Origin: Rostratula benghalensis
Lineage: Eukaryota; Chordata; Aves; Charadriiformes; Rostratulidae
Length of the DNA stretch: 64,000 nt
NCBI GenBank assembly: GCA_013399305.1
Contig: VXAI01000372.1
Span: 372,001 to 436,000, forward strand
Reading direction: 5' to 3'
Shown piece by piece: positions 14,606-25,559 of the stretch; the first letter of the stretch is position 1, and every line of letters begins with the position of its first letter. The notes below the pieces were generated by a model that had not been told where the DNA came from, did not search any database, and saw only the letters and a list, made by a program, of their open reading frames with translations. The position numbers and the translations under genes are program-made.

Positions 14606-14690
14606 NNNNNNNNNNNNNNNNNNNNNNNNNNNNNNNNNNNNNNNNNNNNNNNNNNNNNNNNNNNNNNNNNNNNNNNNNNNNNNNNNNNNN
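14606..14690. other. Assembly gap (85 N)
   Basis: A run of N inside the CpG island, flanked by GC-rich sequence (a G run before, GGCGGCTCC after). It probably hides promoter sequence that sequencing chemistry could not resolve. The true length is unknown. Confidence 0.99.
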
Positions 14691-14723
14691 GGCGGCTCCC
14701 TCCGCCGCGTCCCGGCGCTCCCC

Positions 14724-14774
14724 ATTGGCGCGGGCGGCCGTGACGCGAGTCGAGGCGGCTGCCTATTAGGGCGG
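14724..14774 (+). promoter_or_regulatory. Probable BTBD6 core promoter elements
   Basis: Just right of the N gap lie an inverted CCAAT box (ATTGG, 14724-14728), two GC boxes (GGGCGG at 14732-14737 and 14769-14774) and a CRE-like TGACGCGA (14741-14748) within about 50 bp. No TATA box is visible. The arrangement fits a TATA-less CpG-island promoter with transcription starting shortly after. The start site itself cannot be read from sequence. Confidence 0.5.
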
Positions 14775-14937
14775 GAGGCGGAGGCAGGGCCCGGCAGAGC
14801 CGCGCCGCATCCCGCTGCCGTGAGGGGAGCGCCCGGGGCAGCGCCGCCCGCCGCGGAGGAGCTGGGGCGACCGGCGGCCAGCAACGCCCCCGACGCGGGG
14901 CGGGAGGAGCAGCGCCGTGCGGCGGCGGCCGCTGCGG

Positions 14938-14963
14938 GGAGAGGAGGAGGAGGAGGAGGAGGA
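14938..14963 (+). repeat. (GGA)n repeat in BTBD6 5' leader
   Basis: About eight GGA units form a purine-only tract in the leader. With enough G pairs it could form a two-layer G-quadruplex in RNA, which would affect translation; this is inference. Confidence 0.8.
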
Positions 14964-15059
14964 AAGTTGGTGCGAACGGCGGCGGGGCCGCTCGGCAGCG
15001 GGACTGCGGAGAGCCGCCGCCTTACCTCGGCGCGGCCCGGCCCGGCGCGGCCGTCGCGG

Positions 15060-15179
15060 ATGTGCCCCCGGCGGGCGGGGAAGGACGGAGCGGAGCGCTG
15101 TGGATCAGGCGGCTGGCTGCACTTCACCCTGGCCGGGCTGCTGCACCCGCAGGATTTGTGGATTGACTCTCGGTCCTGA
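15060..15179 (+). other. Upstream ORF (39 codons) in BTBD6 leader
   Basis: An ATG-started frame, MCPRRAGKDG to WIDSRS, ends with TGA inside the leader exon and does not overlap the main start. If transcription starts upstream of 15060 it would be met first by scanning ribosomes. No similarity to a known peptide is seen. Confidence 0.4.
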
Positions 15180-15574
15180 CCCACCACCTCGGCCGGATTT
15201 GTGGGGTTCTGTTGTTGCTGGATTTTGGCTTTGGCTTTTTTTATTATTTTATTATTTTTTTCTCCTCTTTCCTCGGGGGAAGGAACTGCCTGCCGGCCCC
15301 GCTCGGGTCCCCCACTGCAGTCGTGGCAGTGCCGTGGAGGTTGGGACCCCCCCTTCGAGCCAAGGTGAGCGCTGGCACTGATCCGATACAGCATCATCCC
15401 TTTCCCCCCGGAAAGGTGCGTCGGGCTTGTCACCACACCAAAAAAAAAAAAATATAATTAAAAAAAGCCACCTTGCATCTAGAAGCATACAAAATATCCA
15501 GATAGTGGGACTCGCATTTGGGATTTGTTAGTTTTCTTGCTCATGCCACTGCCCCATGGTTGCCTCAATGGCAG

Positions 15575-15910
15575 GATCATGAAGTGTTTGACTTTCTTTC
15601 TTCTGCTTCCAGAGACCTTAAAGAAGTCCAAAAAGAGTGTGAGGTCAAACGGCAAGGTGCCAGGATGCTATGAGACAGTGCCCCTGTCCCTGAAGAAGAA
15701 GATGGCTGCAGAACTTTATCCTGCCAGCACCAACACCAACATCGCAAACAGTAACGCCGCCGCCACCGCCGCCGCTGCCAACAGCAAGAAGAACGCCCTG
15801 CAGCTGCAGCAGAGCGCCCAGCCGCCCCCGCCGCCCCAGCTCCAGAACCTCAACAACAACAACTTGGAGAGCTCCAACTGGCAGTCCTTCCACCCCACGC
15901 TGCGGGAGAG
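15575..15910 (+). CDS. BTBD6: BTBD6 first coding exon
   Basis: The acceptor is CAATGGCAG at 15574 and the donor GAG|GTAAGG at 15910. It contains two in-frame starts. ATG 15579 (A at -3) opens [23 protein letters not shown] 15702 (A at -3, G at +4, a strong context) opens MAAELYPAS. The exon encodes the Asn/Ala/Gln/Pro-rich tail before the BTB domain and ends with two bases of a split Arg codon. A further acceptor-like TTCTGCTTCCAG lies near 15612; its use would remove the upper ATG and leave only the MAAEL start. Confidence 0.9.
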
Positions 15911-17890
15911 GTAAGGGCCGGGACCCGCCGGACCCTTCCCCGGCCGCCGCGGGCAGGAGAGCGGTGCCCCGGCCCTCGACACCTGCCCCGCGGCCGGGCG
16001 TGAGGGGCGGGCGGCCCCCGGCCGGGGACGGACCCGCGGGGGAGGCCCCGGGAGCAGGCGAGGGGCTGCCCGCCGCTAACGGGACTTCTCCCCCTCCCCT
16101 CGCTTGCAGGAACGCGCTGATGTTCAATAACGAACTCATGGCTGACGTTCACTTCATCGTGGGCCCGCCGGGGGCATCCAAGAAAGTTCCTGCCCATAAG
16201 GTTTGTGCCGATGATTTTTGGCTCTTTCATACTGCTGTGCATCTCGCCTTCTCCCCCTGCCTTACAACTAGGTGTTTTGGGGTGTTTTTTTTTTCTTCTT
16301 CTAATTACGGCTCTCATCTAATCCCCAAAGTAATTCACGTACACTGCAATTAAAGGGAACATTCGATGGCAGTCTTCTGCCTCCACTGCAGCTTTTAACT
16401 TTCCCTAAATGTAGCTCTTACCAAAAGCCAGCATGCTTGGCTGTTACTGGTACTTATTATTGAGGCTTCTCTCTCTTTATTTTCCAGTATGTTTTGGCAG
16501 TTGGTAGCTCTGTCTTCTATGCTATGTTTTATGGCGATCTCGCAGAGGTCAAATCTGAAATCCATATACCAGATGTGGAACCTGCAGCCTTTCTAATCCT
16601 ATTAAAGTAAGTGGCCACTACAAGTCTACTAATTACCTGGACAGAATCAAAGAAGCTTATAAAATATACATCTTCTAATTGGCATTGTGCAATATGCACG
16701 TCTTACTGTTTACTTAATGTGTTGACAAATACTGAATGTCAGATTTGCTGCCAGCAAAGATGACTACAGATCAATCTTTCACGGCCTATATTTCCATTTT
16801 TCCCTAAGAAACTGTATTTTTTTTTTTTTTTCCCCCTCCCCTCCCCCCTCCATCTAGATACATGTACAGTGATGAAATAGACCTGGAAGCTGACACAGTT
16901 CTGGCTACGCTGTATGCTGCCAAGAAGTACATTGTGCCGGCCCTAGCAAAGGCTTGCGTCAATTTTCTGGAAACCAGTTTAGAGGCAAAGAACGCTTGCG
17001 TCCTGCTGTCTCAGAGCAGGCTCTTCGAGGAGCCAGAGCTGACGCAGCGCTGCTGGGAAGTGATTGATGCTCAAGCAGAAATGGCACTGAAGTCAGAGGG
17101 CTTCTGCGAGATAGATCAACAAACACTAGAGATCATTGTGACCCGGGAGGCACTCAACACCAAGGAAGTGGTAGTTTTTGAGGCCGTTCTGAACTGGGCA
17201 GAGGCTGAATGCAAAAGGCGAGGGCTGCCAGTGACGCCGCGCAACAAGAGGAGTGTATTAGGAAAAGCGTTGTACTTGGTGCGGATCCCGACCATGACTT
17301 TGGAAGAGTTCGCTAACGGAGCCGCCCAGTCCGACATCCTCACCCTCGAGGAAACTCACAACATATTTTTATGGTACACGGCCGCAAATAAACCCAAACT
17401 GGAGTTTCCCCTGACAAAAAGGAAAGGACTTGTGCCTCAGCGCTGCCATCGGTTTCAGTCGTCCGCATATCGCAGCAACCAGTGGCGGTACCGAGGGCGG
17501 TGTGACAGTATTCAGTTTGCCGTGGACAAACGGATATTTATAGCGGGGCTGGGATTGTACGGGTCAAGCTGTGGCAAAGCTGAATACAGCGTCAAGATTG
17601 AACTGAAGCGCTTAGGAGTTGTCCTCGCTCAAAATCTGACAAAGTTCACCTCTGATGGCTCCAGCAACACTTTCTCTGTGTGGTTTGAACACCCTGTGCA
17701 GGTTGAGCAAGACACATTTTATAATGTAAGTGCTATTCTTGATGGTAACGAACTCAGTTACTTCGGGCAAGAGGGAATGACTGAGGTGCAGTGCGGGAAA
17801 GTGACGTTCCAGTTCCAGTGCTCCTCGGACAGTACTAATGGAACCGGAGTACAAGGAGGACAAATACCAGAGCTCATTTTCTATGCATGA
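15579..17890 (+). CDS. BTBD6: BTBD6, BTB/BACK/PHR-domain protein (spliced CDS)
   Basis: BTBD6 is a cytoplasmic BTB adaptor for CUL3 ubiquitin ligases; in zebrafish it acts on the PLZF repressor during neurogenesis (family knowledge). The CDS joins 15579-15910, 16110-16200, 16488-16606 and 16858-17890, all with GT/AG sites and matching phases. From the inner start at 15702 (MAAELYP) the protein has 483 residues, close to the human 485. From 15579 it has 524. Numbered from 15702: a low-complexity Ala/Gln/Pro/Asn N-terminus (1-65), BTB from about 80 ([14 protein letters not shown]) to 184, BACK about 186-291, and a C-terminal PHR domain about 331-483 ([20 protein letters not shown] to PELIFYA). 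The paralogue BTBD3 was considered, but [20 protein letters not shown] and [15 protein letters not shown] are BTBD6-specific. The gene is intact and lies antisense inside a BRF1 intron. Confidence 0.97.
16110..16200 (+). CDS. BTBD6: BTBD6 coding exon, start of BTB domain
   Basis: This 91-nt exon lies between CGCTTGCAG and a GTTTGT donor. It completes Arg, then reads [20 protein letters not shown] and [10 protein letters not shown]. It contains the D-x-H motif typical of BTB folds (ADVHF). It ends on a codon boundary. Confidence 0.96.
16488..16606 (+). CDS. BTBD6: BTBD6 coding exon, BTB core
   Basis: This 119-nt exon follows TTATTTTCCAG and precedes GTAAGT. It reads [39 protein letters not shown] and AA of a split Lys codon. 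This is the BTB dimer and CUL3 interface region. Confidence 0.97.
16858..17890 (+). CDS. BTBD6: BTBD6 last coding exon: end of BTB, BACK and PHR
   Basis: A 1,033-nt exon opens with A that completes Lys. It runs from [20 protein letters not shown] through the BACK helices to the PHR beta-sandwich and stops at TGA 17888-17890 after PELIFYA. The acceptor has an unusually long pyrimidine tract (about 16815-16854). Codons are GC-richer than the surrounding intron. Confidence 0.98.
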
Positions 17891-18750
17891 TGCATTTCAC
17901 CTTGATTGTATTCCACTACTGCAACAAGGGATTTTTTTCAGTTTTACTACAAACTCTGCAGCAGTATGGAATGTTACACTACTTACCTATCTGCTACATC
18001 AGGCTATACAAATAAGTGAAGGAATGCTCTTGAATTAATCTTATTTTATTTATTCATAAGCTATTTGACTTAATTATTAAGACTGCAACAAGCAGAAAAA
18101 TGTTAAATTTTGCACGTACTGTGCATTTATTTTGTATATAGATAACTAACTTGCAGACTGCAGCTGACTTAAACAGAATGTTCTAAACTAGAGCAGTTTA
18201 TGAATATGTGAAATATAAAAATGTTTTTACTTGCCCAAGTCCTGTGTACTTGATCATTGTTGATCTTATGGCCTGTGTCTTTTAATTTGGTTAAGGGGGG
18301 GGTGTGATGATTCTGTAGTCTGTCCCCTTATGTGCACCTACACAGGGCATTAGTTATCACTGCAGCTACGCAGGTTCCTTTGCCTGGTAACTGATACTAT
18401 CCCTTACCAGCCTTTATTTTCCTTCAAGAAAAAAAGGGAGCTGGTATCTGTAGAAGGTCAAGGGGGATTTGTGTCTTGTCTACGCTAAGATGCGTAATTA
18501 GAATTGATCAAAATCATTCTGTGGTTATATTTGAGAGTTTCTAATGCCTATTCACACCCTTCATCTGCATTAACCTCCACCCTGCCTAGCAAACAGCGAC
18601 ACTGAAACTTGTACCTGTCAAACTGCACCCTACTTGAAAGGCCAGAGTCAAGGCAGAGAGATGAAACTTTATGGGCTTTATCACAGATTTAGCCCTGAGC
18701 TGTAATACTGGCAGCCACTACCTAAATAAACCTCCCACCCAGGAGCAGAC
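17891..18750 (+). other. BTBD6: BTBD6 3' UTR (approximate end)
   Basis: Non-coding sequence follows the stop. The first canonical AATAAA is at 18724-18729, so the mature end is placed about 20 bases later. A weaker AATATA near 18212 could give a shorter form. The end is inferred. Confidence 0.5.
18724..18729 (+). terminator. Candidate BTBD6 polyadenylation signal
   Basis: AATAAA, the first canonical hexamer about 830 bases after the stop codon. Downstream sequence is not strikingly GU-rich, so confidence is moderate. Confidence 0.45.
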
Positions 18751-20133
18751 ATTAGAGAAATGCTTGTGATACAGCCTTTAAATTCACTCAAAGGAACTAA
18801 TTGAAACAAAAGCTGGTGGGTCTCTCCTTCCCCTCCCTTCCCCCCTCCCCCCCAAAAAACATTATCCCATCCACCATCAGCAGTCAGTTAGTTACTAACT
18901 CTAAATTTTGATAGAAGTAGGTGTTTTTCTCATCTGATAAACATTACAGGTAAGTAATGTAAATAGTGGGGCTTTTTCATAAATCTCTCTTCTCATGATG
19001 ACTTAGGACAGAATACTCAAACAGCAATCTAACCCAGTATTTTTTTCTATGTATGACAAGTACCTCTGCATTTAATTTAGCAGCGTTTTCTGTTTGGCTT
19101 TTCCTAAACTGCATTTATTTCCACCCTGAAATTAAGCCGTAACTTTTTTTTTGAAGAGAGAACAGACAGGATTTGTAATAATTTAAAAACAAGGTGGCAA
19201 CTGAAATATTGCAAACAAGAACATTTTACCAGACATGGAGCTATGCTAACGAAGCCAGCACCCCCCAATGGCTGATAGCTTTGCGCTGTCACATACTGCC
19301 TGGATGCTCAATGTCTGAGCTGCTGGTACTCTTGCTGCTAAGGCAGGCAGTTCTGTGCCCAGCTGAGTACAGCTGAAGGAGGCTGGGTGTGTGTTTTGTT
19401 CTTGAATATTAAGGCATCTGATTCTCTCAGTACAGATTAAGGAGAGTGGGAGTGAGAGTGGGTGAAGATACAGGAAGAAATTCCTGTGCAGAGGTGGGTA
19501 ACAGTCACAAGACCTCTCTATAAACGCTTTAACTGAAATTGGCATGAATTCCCATGGTTTAAAAGCTACAGCCTAGACAATAGCTTGCACTTTTTTTTTT
19601 TTTTAAAATCTTTTTGACAGGTTAAAACCTACATTCCTATCACTGGGTTACGAGTTCAGTGATGACTAATTAAAACATTCATATGCTTGGAAAAAGTTGC
19701 TCCTCATTTTCCATCAAGCCACTTCTATTTCAAGCACTGAACCCCTCACCTATGGGTGACGGACAAGTAGTAAATTTAGCAAATGCTTATGATTTGTTGC
19801 ATCTCTGTGGAACTGAAGTGTGACAGGCCTGTGTGAGCTTGTAGACGCACAAATTTGTTATACTAAGACAATTGGCTGATGTATAGCCTAAACTGCTCTC
19901 GGAAAAAACATCAACATTATTGTAAAAAAAAATAGTGTCTCAACTCTTACATGAAGGAAAATGCTCTCATAGGCAGCAATGCTCTTCTGCCTAGACTCAT
20001 TCCAGCTTCATTTTTAAGTTACTACTTGGTATTTAGCACACAATATTATGTATACACACACACATATATACTCTTGTCAAGTAACCATGCAGAAACCACA
20101 CCCAAATACTCAAAAATCAACTCAAAAAAATAC

Positions 20134-20206
20134 CTATGGCTGGAGCGTTTATGCAGAGTTCTCTGGCCAACAGAAGAAAAGTCTTTCCCAGCACATAGAC
20201 GTTCAC
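20134..20206 (-). CDS. BRF1: BRF1 coding exon, end of first cyclin repeat
   Basis: This 73-nt exon encodes VNVYVLGKTF, LLLARELCINAPAI and one base of the next codon. That G joins AT of the exon at 12006 to give Asp. The acceptor on the minus strand is TTTTAATAG and the donor GTATTT. It starts in phase 0, as required by the micro-exon before it. It is the C-terminal helix region of the first TFIIB-like cyclin repeat. It carries none of the surrounding low complexity, and the BTBD6 gene lies in the intron just after it. Confidence 0.96.
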
Positions 20207-23200
20207 CTATTAAAAGACAAAAAAAAAAGGCAAAAAAAGAGCATTATTTAAATCTTAAACCACAAATGTTTTTAATAGAAATTTTTACGGAAAGGAATAA
20301 AACCCCCAACAACTTTAGAAATCTTAAAGAACTTTCTTTGAATAAAATTCAATTGAAGTAATACAAGTAATATTCGTAGGTATAGAATACTTTGTGCTTG
20401 TCAAAAGCTACACAAATTAGCATTGTAAATCAAAGCATAAGTTTATACTGAAAAAAAAATTTTTTAATTGTTCATCATGCTCTTCAGTCTGCTCAGGGTT
20501 GCTCTATAGTACTTGAACAATTTTCCAGTTGTCACCTAACTCCTTAAAGAATTAAGTAGACTTCAACATAATACCAATCTATATAAAGTGTCATTTATTT
20601 AGTAACGTAACAAAACTTGAACACGTACTCACAAGTTAGTGCAAATTTCAGCATTGCACGTTCATGTGGGATAATTAGGCATTGCACAAGCACACGCCAA
20701 ATTTTACCACCACAGCAAGGAGTGGTGCTATATGTCCCCAGCAGTTATTTGTCATTTCTAACTGCTTGGACATTGCCCCGTATCACCCTACATTAAAAAA
20801 AAATAAAATAGAGAAATAAATTCAGGAAAACCCTGCTAAGGAGCCAGGGATGGAGCCCTGCTTCCCTCCCCTCCTGAGGGGAGGAATACTCTTCATAGAC
20901 TGATTTGCAATTTATAGCATAGGCATTTTAGAAGTCTAAGGAAGTTTTCTTTCACTATCTTAAGATGTGGTCAGCAAGAAAGGCAGGATATACTTAATTC
21001 CCAATCAGCCTGAAATGTTCCCACGAAACTCCATGAACACCTTGTTCCCCCCCAAGGCACACACAAAGGTCAAAGTTAGTATTAAAAAAACCCTTCAACC
21101 TCCTACACTGCAAAGAAACATATTTTTATTTTATTTATTTTTAGGATAGTATATACTCTATCCCTTTCATGTAACAAAACTGGTCCCCTCTTTCCTATGC
21201 CAGGACGAGAAGAATGGTTACTAGGCAGTCACCACACAGCTGGTTTGTTCGTTATGGTACAAGCCTATGGAAATAAGAAGTCCTGTTGCTAAGTATATAC
21301 TCTTTCAGTTTCAAAAAAGAGCTTTACCTCTGTGAGTTTAAAAGCAAGCTTTCCTTCCAAGTGTACAGATGCTTCTACCAAGCTAAAAAAAAGCAAGTTT
21401 GGGGGTTTTTTAAGAATACAAAATATTGACACATTCACTTCAAAGATTTTTTTTTATGGGAAGATGTTCTTAATGTGAATTTTTCTTAAATTTAAAAACT
21501 TTTAAAAAATGAGAACTTCAAAGAAATCCTCAGAATGATCACGTATCCTGGAAGTGACTGCCCAATCAAGCATACGTTCATTCAAGTGTTAATTCATTCC
21601 ATATTTAGTGGAAAGCATTGAGTATGTTCCACACTTTGACCAATGGTTGGACTGGTCTAGAGGACACAAAAATACAGTCTTAAAATTTACTATCCTTTTT
21701 TCCCCCCTGAAATACCAGACAACATAGAAATACTATTCTATGGGGAGTGAACAAAATTTATTGATTTGAATAAGAAGTATAATTCTTAGGAAATAAGTGA
21801 ACAAAAGAATAATAAGTCCCTACTGAGCCTGGCAATTCATATAGGAATTTGAGAACACGTGACTTTCCATGCGCCACCGAGACAGAACAGACATTACTAC
21901 AGCAAAATATCTGCAGTGTTTCCATTGGCTTTAGATGGTCGATTCACTGCAAGTTTGGAATGGCTTGTTTTGATCTTTTGTCTAAGAAACAGTAACATAA
22001 AGAGTGGGGTTTTGGCTGTAGTTTCAGCCTTCTAAGTTGGCCAACCAAGTTACTATAAATCTTAAATCTCATCACTTAAATCTTGTTCTGCAAGGACAAT
22101 TTCACTACCCAGATCAGTAATGGTACTTCACTGGAGCCAAGTATACAGACGATGTTTTCATCAGAGGCTTCACAAACTCATCCAGTTCTTTCATTTTAGT
22201 CTAGGAAAAAAACCACCTGCCAAACACCACCTCAAATTCAGACAGTAATTTCTCCCTCCGGCTGCTTCTGTCACAACATACAAATAACCTGATGTGTGTC
22301 CTGATCAAACCATGTTACACTCTAAGAAACTCCTCCCAAGCAAACTTTCCATTATTGCAATCATCAAAGAACAAATAAATATGAAGAGGTAAAAAGAAGC
22401 AGGGCTTTTTAGAAGTTCTAACAAAGCGGGTGTCACATTAAATCTAAGCAACAACAAATGCATAATAAAATTGCTCAATGAGTGTCTTCCCCATCCCAAC
22501 TAAAAGTCTCTGGATCCATGGTCTATTTGAGTAGTAATGTACTTGAATCTAACCTGCTTTTCCACTTCACCCACATCATCAGTGTTTTATGACCAACTTC
22601 AAGGTGTAGACAGTGTATTTATACAAAAAAATTCAAATAGAAATGGTACATTAGGGAATTTCTTTCTTTTGATCACAAGTGCATTTCTTTGCAGTTTCTG
22701 GTAACTACCAATTTAGAAAGAAAGTGTTAATATGCAGTGGATTACATGCTATATATGTTTTTTCCTCATCAAGCTCATGTGCTTTTAATGCTAGGTTAGA
22801 GTCACAAAAAGAATCAGGACTATGTAACTGTATCCAGTTTTCAGGCCCTCTTAACAATATGCTTCTCATCTTTAAAAGTTAGCAGTTATTCACAGGTTTG
22901 GGGGCATTTCTCATAAATGGGAAATTAAAGATGGCATAAAGCTCACCCAGAAATATGTAATGGCACTGAACAGATAAAATACAATATTTAAGAACTTCTG
23001 GTTTTAGTGGAAGAAGGCACTTTCACTAAAATTTTATGCCACTGTCACTAATTTCAACTATTACTCCCGCATATACATATATCCTCTGATAGATGAGATA
23101 TGATATATCACAGCCATAGAGAGTCTTTCTTTACTCTCATCATTTGTATGGGGTTTTTGCACTCCATTAAGCTTAGAAAATTAAGAGAATTAATTTAGAG

Positions 23201-23811
23201 GCCTACTTTAATTTCTAGTTCTTTCTTCATTAAGAACTTCTTATAAAAATTCATATACTCCAATCTCTCAAAAGCTTAATGCTCCAAATTTAGAATCATA
23301 TGACATTTGCATTCATAAAACCTAATTTTATATGAGTCCTTAGAACAGTGAATAAACAAAAATGCCCTTCTAAAAGGATGTCTCTGGCTTAGACTTCAAT
23401 TGGTGCAGCTTTAAAGCTTACCACATTAACTTTGGCCTCTTTTCCCCCTTCTTAATTTTAAAGGATCATAATGAAAAAACACTTTTCCAGAAACTCTCCC
23501 CAGTCAAAATTGTCCAAGTGTAACAATTGTTTCATGGACTTTCGTAAGACTTGTGCTCTTTGTTAGTGTATTTTCATCACATATTAAGATTTCCTAAACT
23601 TGGTGCAATCACTAGTTTTAAGCATCTACACCTAATACAAGTGAGAGCAGTGTCAACTTCTGTCAGAGGGGATATTTTAAAATATCTGCATACCCTAATA
23701 GTTTTTACCATATCATTTTACATTCAGTTCACATTTAGCAAAGTCAGTTTACAAACATATGGACCTGCCATCCAGTTGTTTGGGTTCTTTTGTTTTGGGT
23801 TTTGTTGCTTT

Positions 23812-23872
23812 AAAAAACAAACAAACAAAAAAAAACAAACAAAAAAAACCCCAACAACACCACCCCAAAAAC
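23812..23872. repeat. A/C-rich low-complexity tract
   Basis: AAAC and AAAAAC units pass into an ACCCCAACAACACC-like stretch. Simple sequence of this kind recurs in the window. Confidence 0.75.
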
Positions 23873-24405
23873 TAGATTCTTCAGCAGGAAGGTAACTTCC
23901 AGACAAAATGCATGTGCTCACCAAGGCACAGCACAAAATACATGGGTTTACTCTGAAGTTCTTACAGAAAAACTTAAAGATTCTCTAATACATTGTCCTT
24001 TAGCGCTACTTTATTTCCACTCTTCTTATAGAACACTTTATCTTAGTTAAAAGGGGCATTTGGAGAAGGAATAGCTTCCAATTACTCAGTTACATTTTTA
24101 CAGAAAGATCCTTCTCCTCATTATACTCTTTGCCCTTCATGATATTTTTTGGAGACAGTCTTTTCATTTCACATTTATCAGTCATCAGATGCTGATTTCA
24201 AAGGCCATCTTCCATGAGGACTCTTACCCTTTCATAATTTCCTCTCACTTTCACATCATGCATGATGTGTCCACAAAACCCAACATATTTCCAGTAACAC
24301 AGGAATTCAGTTGTTCCTCAACTGATGAACACCTTCCAGAATTTTAAATTCTTTTTGGGAAACAGGGAATCTCCCACTCATACAGTTACCTTGTCACACA
24401 GTAGC

Positions 24406-24430
24406 AAAAAAAAAAAAAAAAAAAAAAAAA
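24406..24430. repeat. A25 homopolymer
   Basis: Twenty-five A in a row, followed by CCAAAAAAACCCACC. No source gene or retroposon body is recognisable before it. Confidence 0.9.
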
Positions 24431-25559
24431 CCAAAAAAACCCACCAAGCTGCAATTATTGAATGGAAGTTTTTACTTTATCCTAAATTCCATACATTTAA
24501 AAATAGTTACCCTTTCTCTCTGAGCGATTTCCAAAAAGGCCTTTCAAGACCATGGTGTGGCATTCTGGAAAAATATTACAAATGGTGACAGTGGTTAAGG
24601 TATTCTGTCTTTTAGGAAGACAAACACCGGGCAGTTGGAACACGATGAGAATTCACACTGTGAAGCATCCATGGCTGCTTGCCTAAATAATTAAGCAAGC
24701 ATGAAAAGCAAATGAGTTTTTAAGGAGAGTGTCTGTTGCTGGGGAAAGAGGCACCTGTGGTTATTTGATTCATTATTAACATTTCCAGTATAGTAATGCC
24801 TGCAGGTCCCAACCAGGTTGTTTAAATTAACTCAATCAACACAGCAATTTGCATAGGGGCAATAAAGGCAAATGCAGTCAACATGTAATAACTTTAAATG
24901 AACAAAGGGTATTAAAAACTGAAGCAAATGAGTATAGTCTTAAAAAAAATATTCTGTTTTACCCTTCTCCACACAATAAACTGAAATAACTTATTTTTTT
25001 GGATCCATATTGCAACCAGAACATTACATTTAACCTCAAAAGACCATACACAAAACTGCAAACACGTACTGAACCCAGCTTGTCAGACAGCAGTTCAAAG
25101 AGAGACACAAATCAAAATTAAGCAGCTTCCTCCCATGCTATGCTTTAAAGTGCTGCCTTCAGTCTGGGGACTCCAAAGGGAGAGACTACTTTTGCTAACC
25201 ACATATGTGGTAGTCCTAGAATTCTTCCTCCAACACCACAATGGTACAATAAACATTATCACAACATCTATGCAGGAAAGTCAGATTCATTTGCAACAAG
25301 CACAGAGAATTCAGGGAGGCCATTGCTGCTTTTAGGAGAAATAAATAAAAACAAGTGTCCAAAAATAACCTGCATCAAAAATCCTTCTGGACAAGAAAGT
25401 ACTGTTAATTGACCAGACAAATTGAAGCTTAAGAAGAAGGGGAGAGAGGTGTGTTTTGAAGTGGAAGAGACACGGGAGGAGGACTTGACGAAGCAAGTAC
25501 TAACTGGTTTTTCACTTCTTGCGCACCCTCTTCCTTTATCTACAACTCTAATGTAGTTT

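Larger units (their letters stand above)
14780..15364 (+). other. BTBD6: BTBD6 5' non-coding exon (approximate start)
   Basis: GC-rich sequence between the promoter elements and a good donor, AAG|GTGAGC, at 15364/15365. It would splice to the acceptor at 15574/15575, removing a 210-bp intron. A second possible donor, AAAG|GTGCGT, lies about 50 bp further on. The exon carries a GGA repeat (about 14938-14963) and a 39-codon upstream ORF. Start and exact donor are inferred. Confidence 0.5.
14110..16110. promoter_or_regulatory. CpG island spanning BTBD6 promoter and first exons
   Basis: Base composition changes from AT-rich intron to strongly GC- and CpG-rich sequence at about 14.1 kb, and back after the intron following the first coding exon. 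It is the only such region in the window. A block of N interrupts it. Islands of this kind are usually constitutive, TATA-less, often bidirectional promoters. Here the minus-strand direction would enter the downstream part of BRF1. Confidence 0.88.
12007..20133 (-). other. BRF1 intron hosting BTBD6
   Basis: This 8.1-kb intron contains the complete plus-strand BTBD6 gene. The remainder (12007-14100 and about 18750-20133) has no recognisable gene. A (TA)n stretch lies at 13732-13745. Confidence 0.9.

Noticed and set aside
14480..15436. 318-codon minus-strand open frame across the CpG island
   Set aside because: It reads through the 85-base N gap and is Pro/Arg/Ala-rich as any GC-rich antisense sequence would be. 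It overlaps the BTBD6 promoter and leader and matches no protein I know.
15645..16317. Minus-strand open frames opposite the first BTBD6 coding exon
   Set aside because: They are antisense shadows of the GC-rich coding exon and intron; their composition follows the CpG island and no domain is visible.
21640..21665. TGGTTGGACTGGTCTAGAGG as a CR1 3' fragment
   Set aside because: One short similarity to a CR1 segment without supporting flanks is not enough.
24300..24460. A25 run as a processed pseudogene tail
   Set aside because: The sequence before the A run shows no intronless coding remnant or recognisable transcript, and no flanking target duplication was seen.
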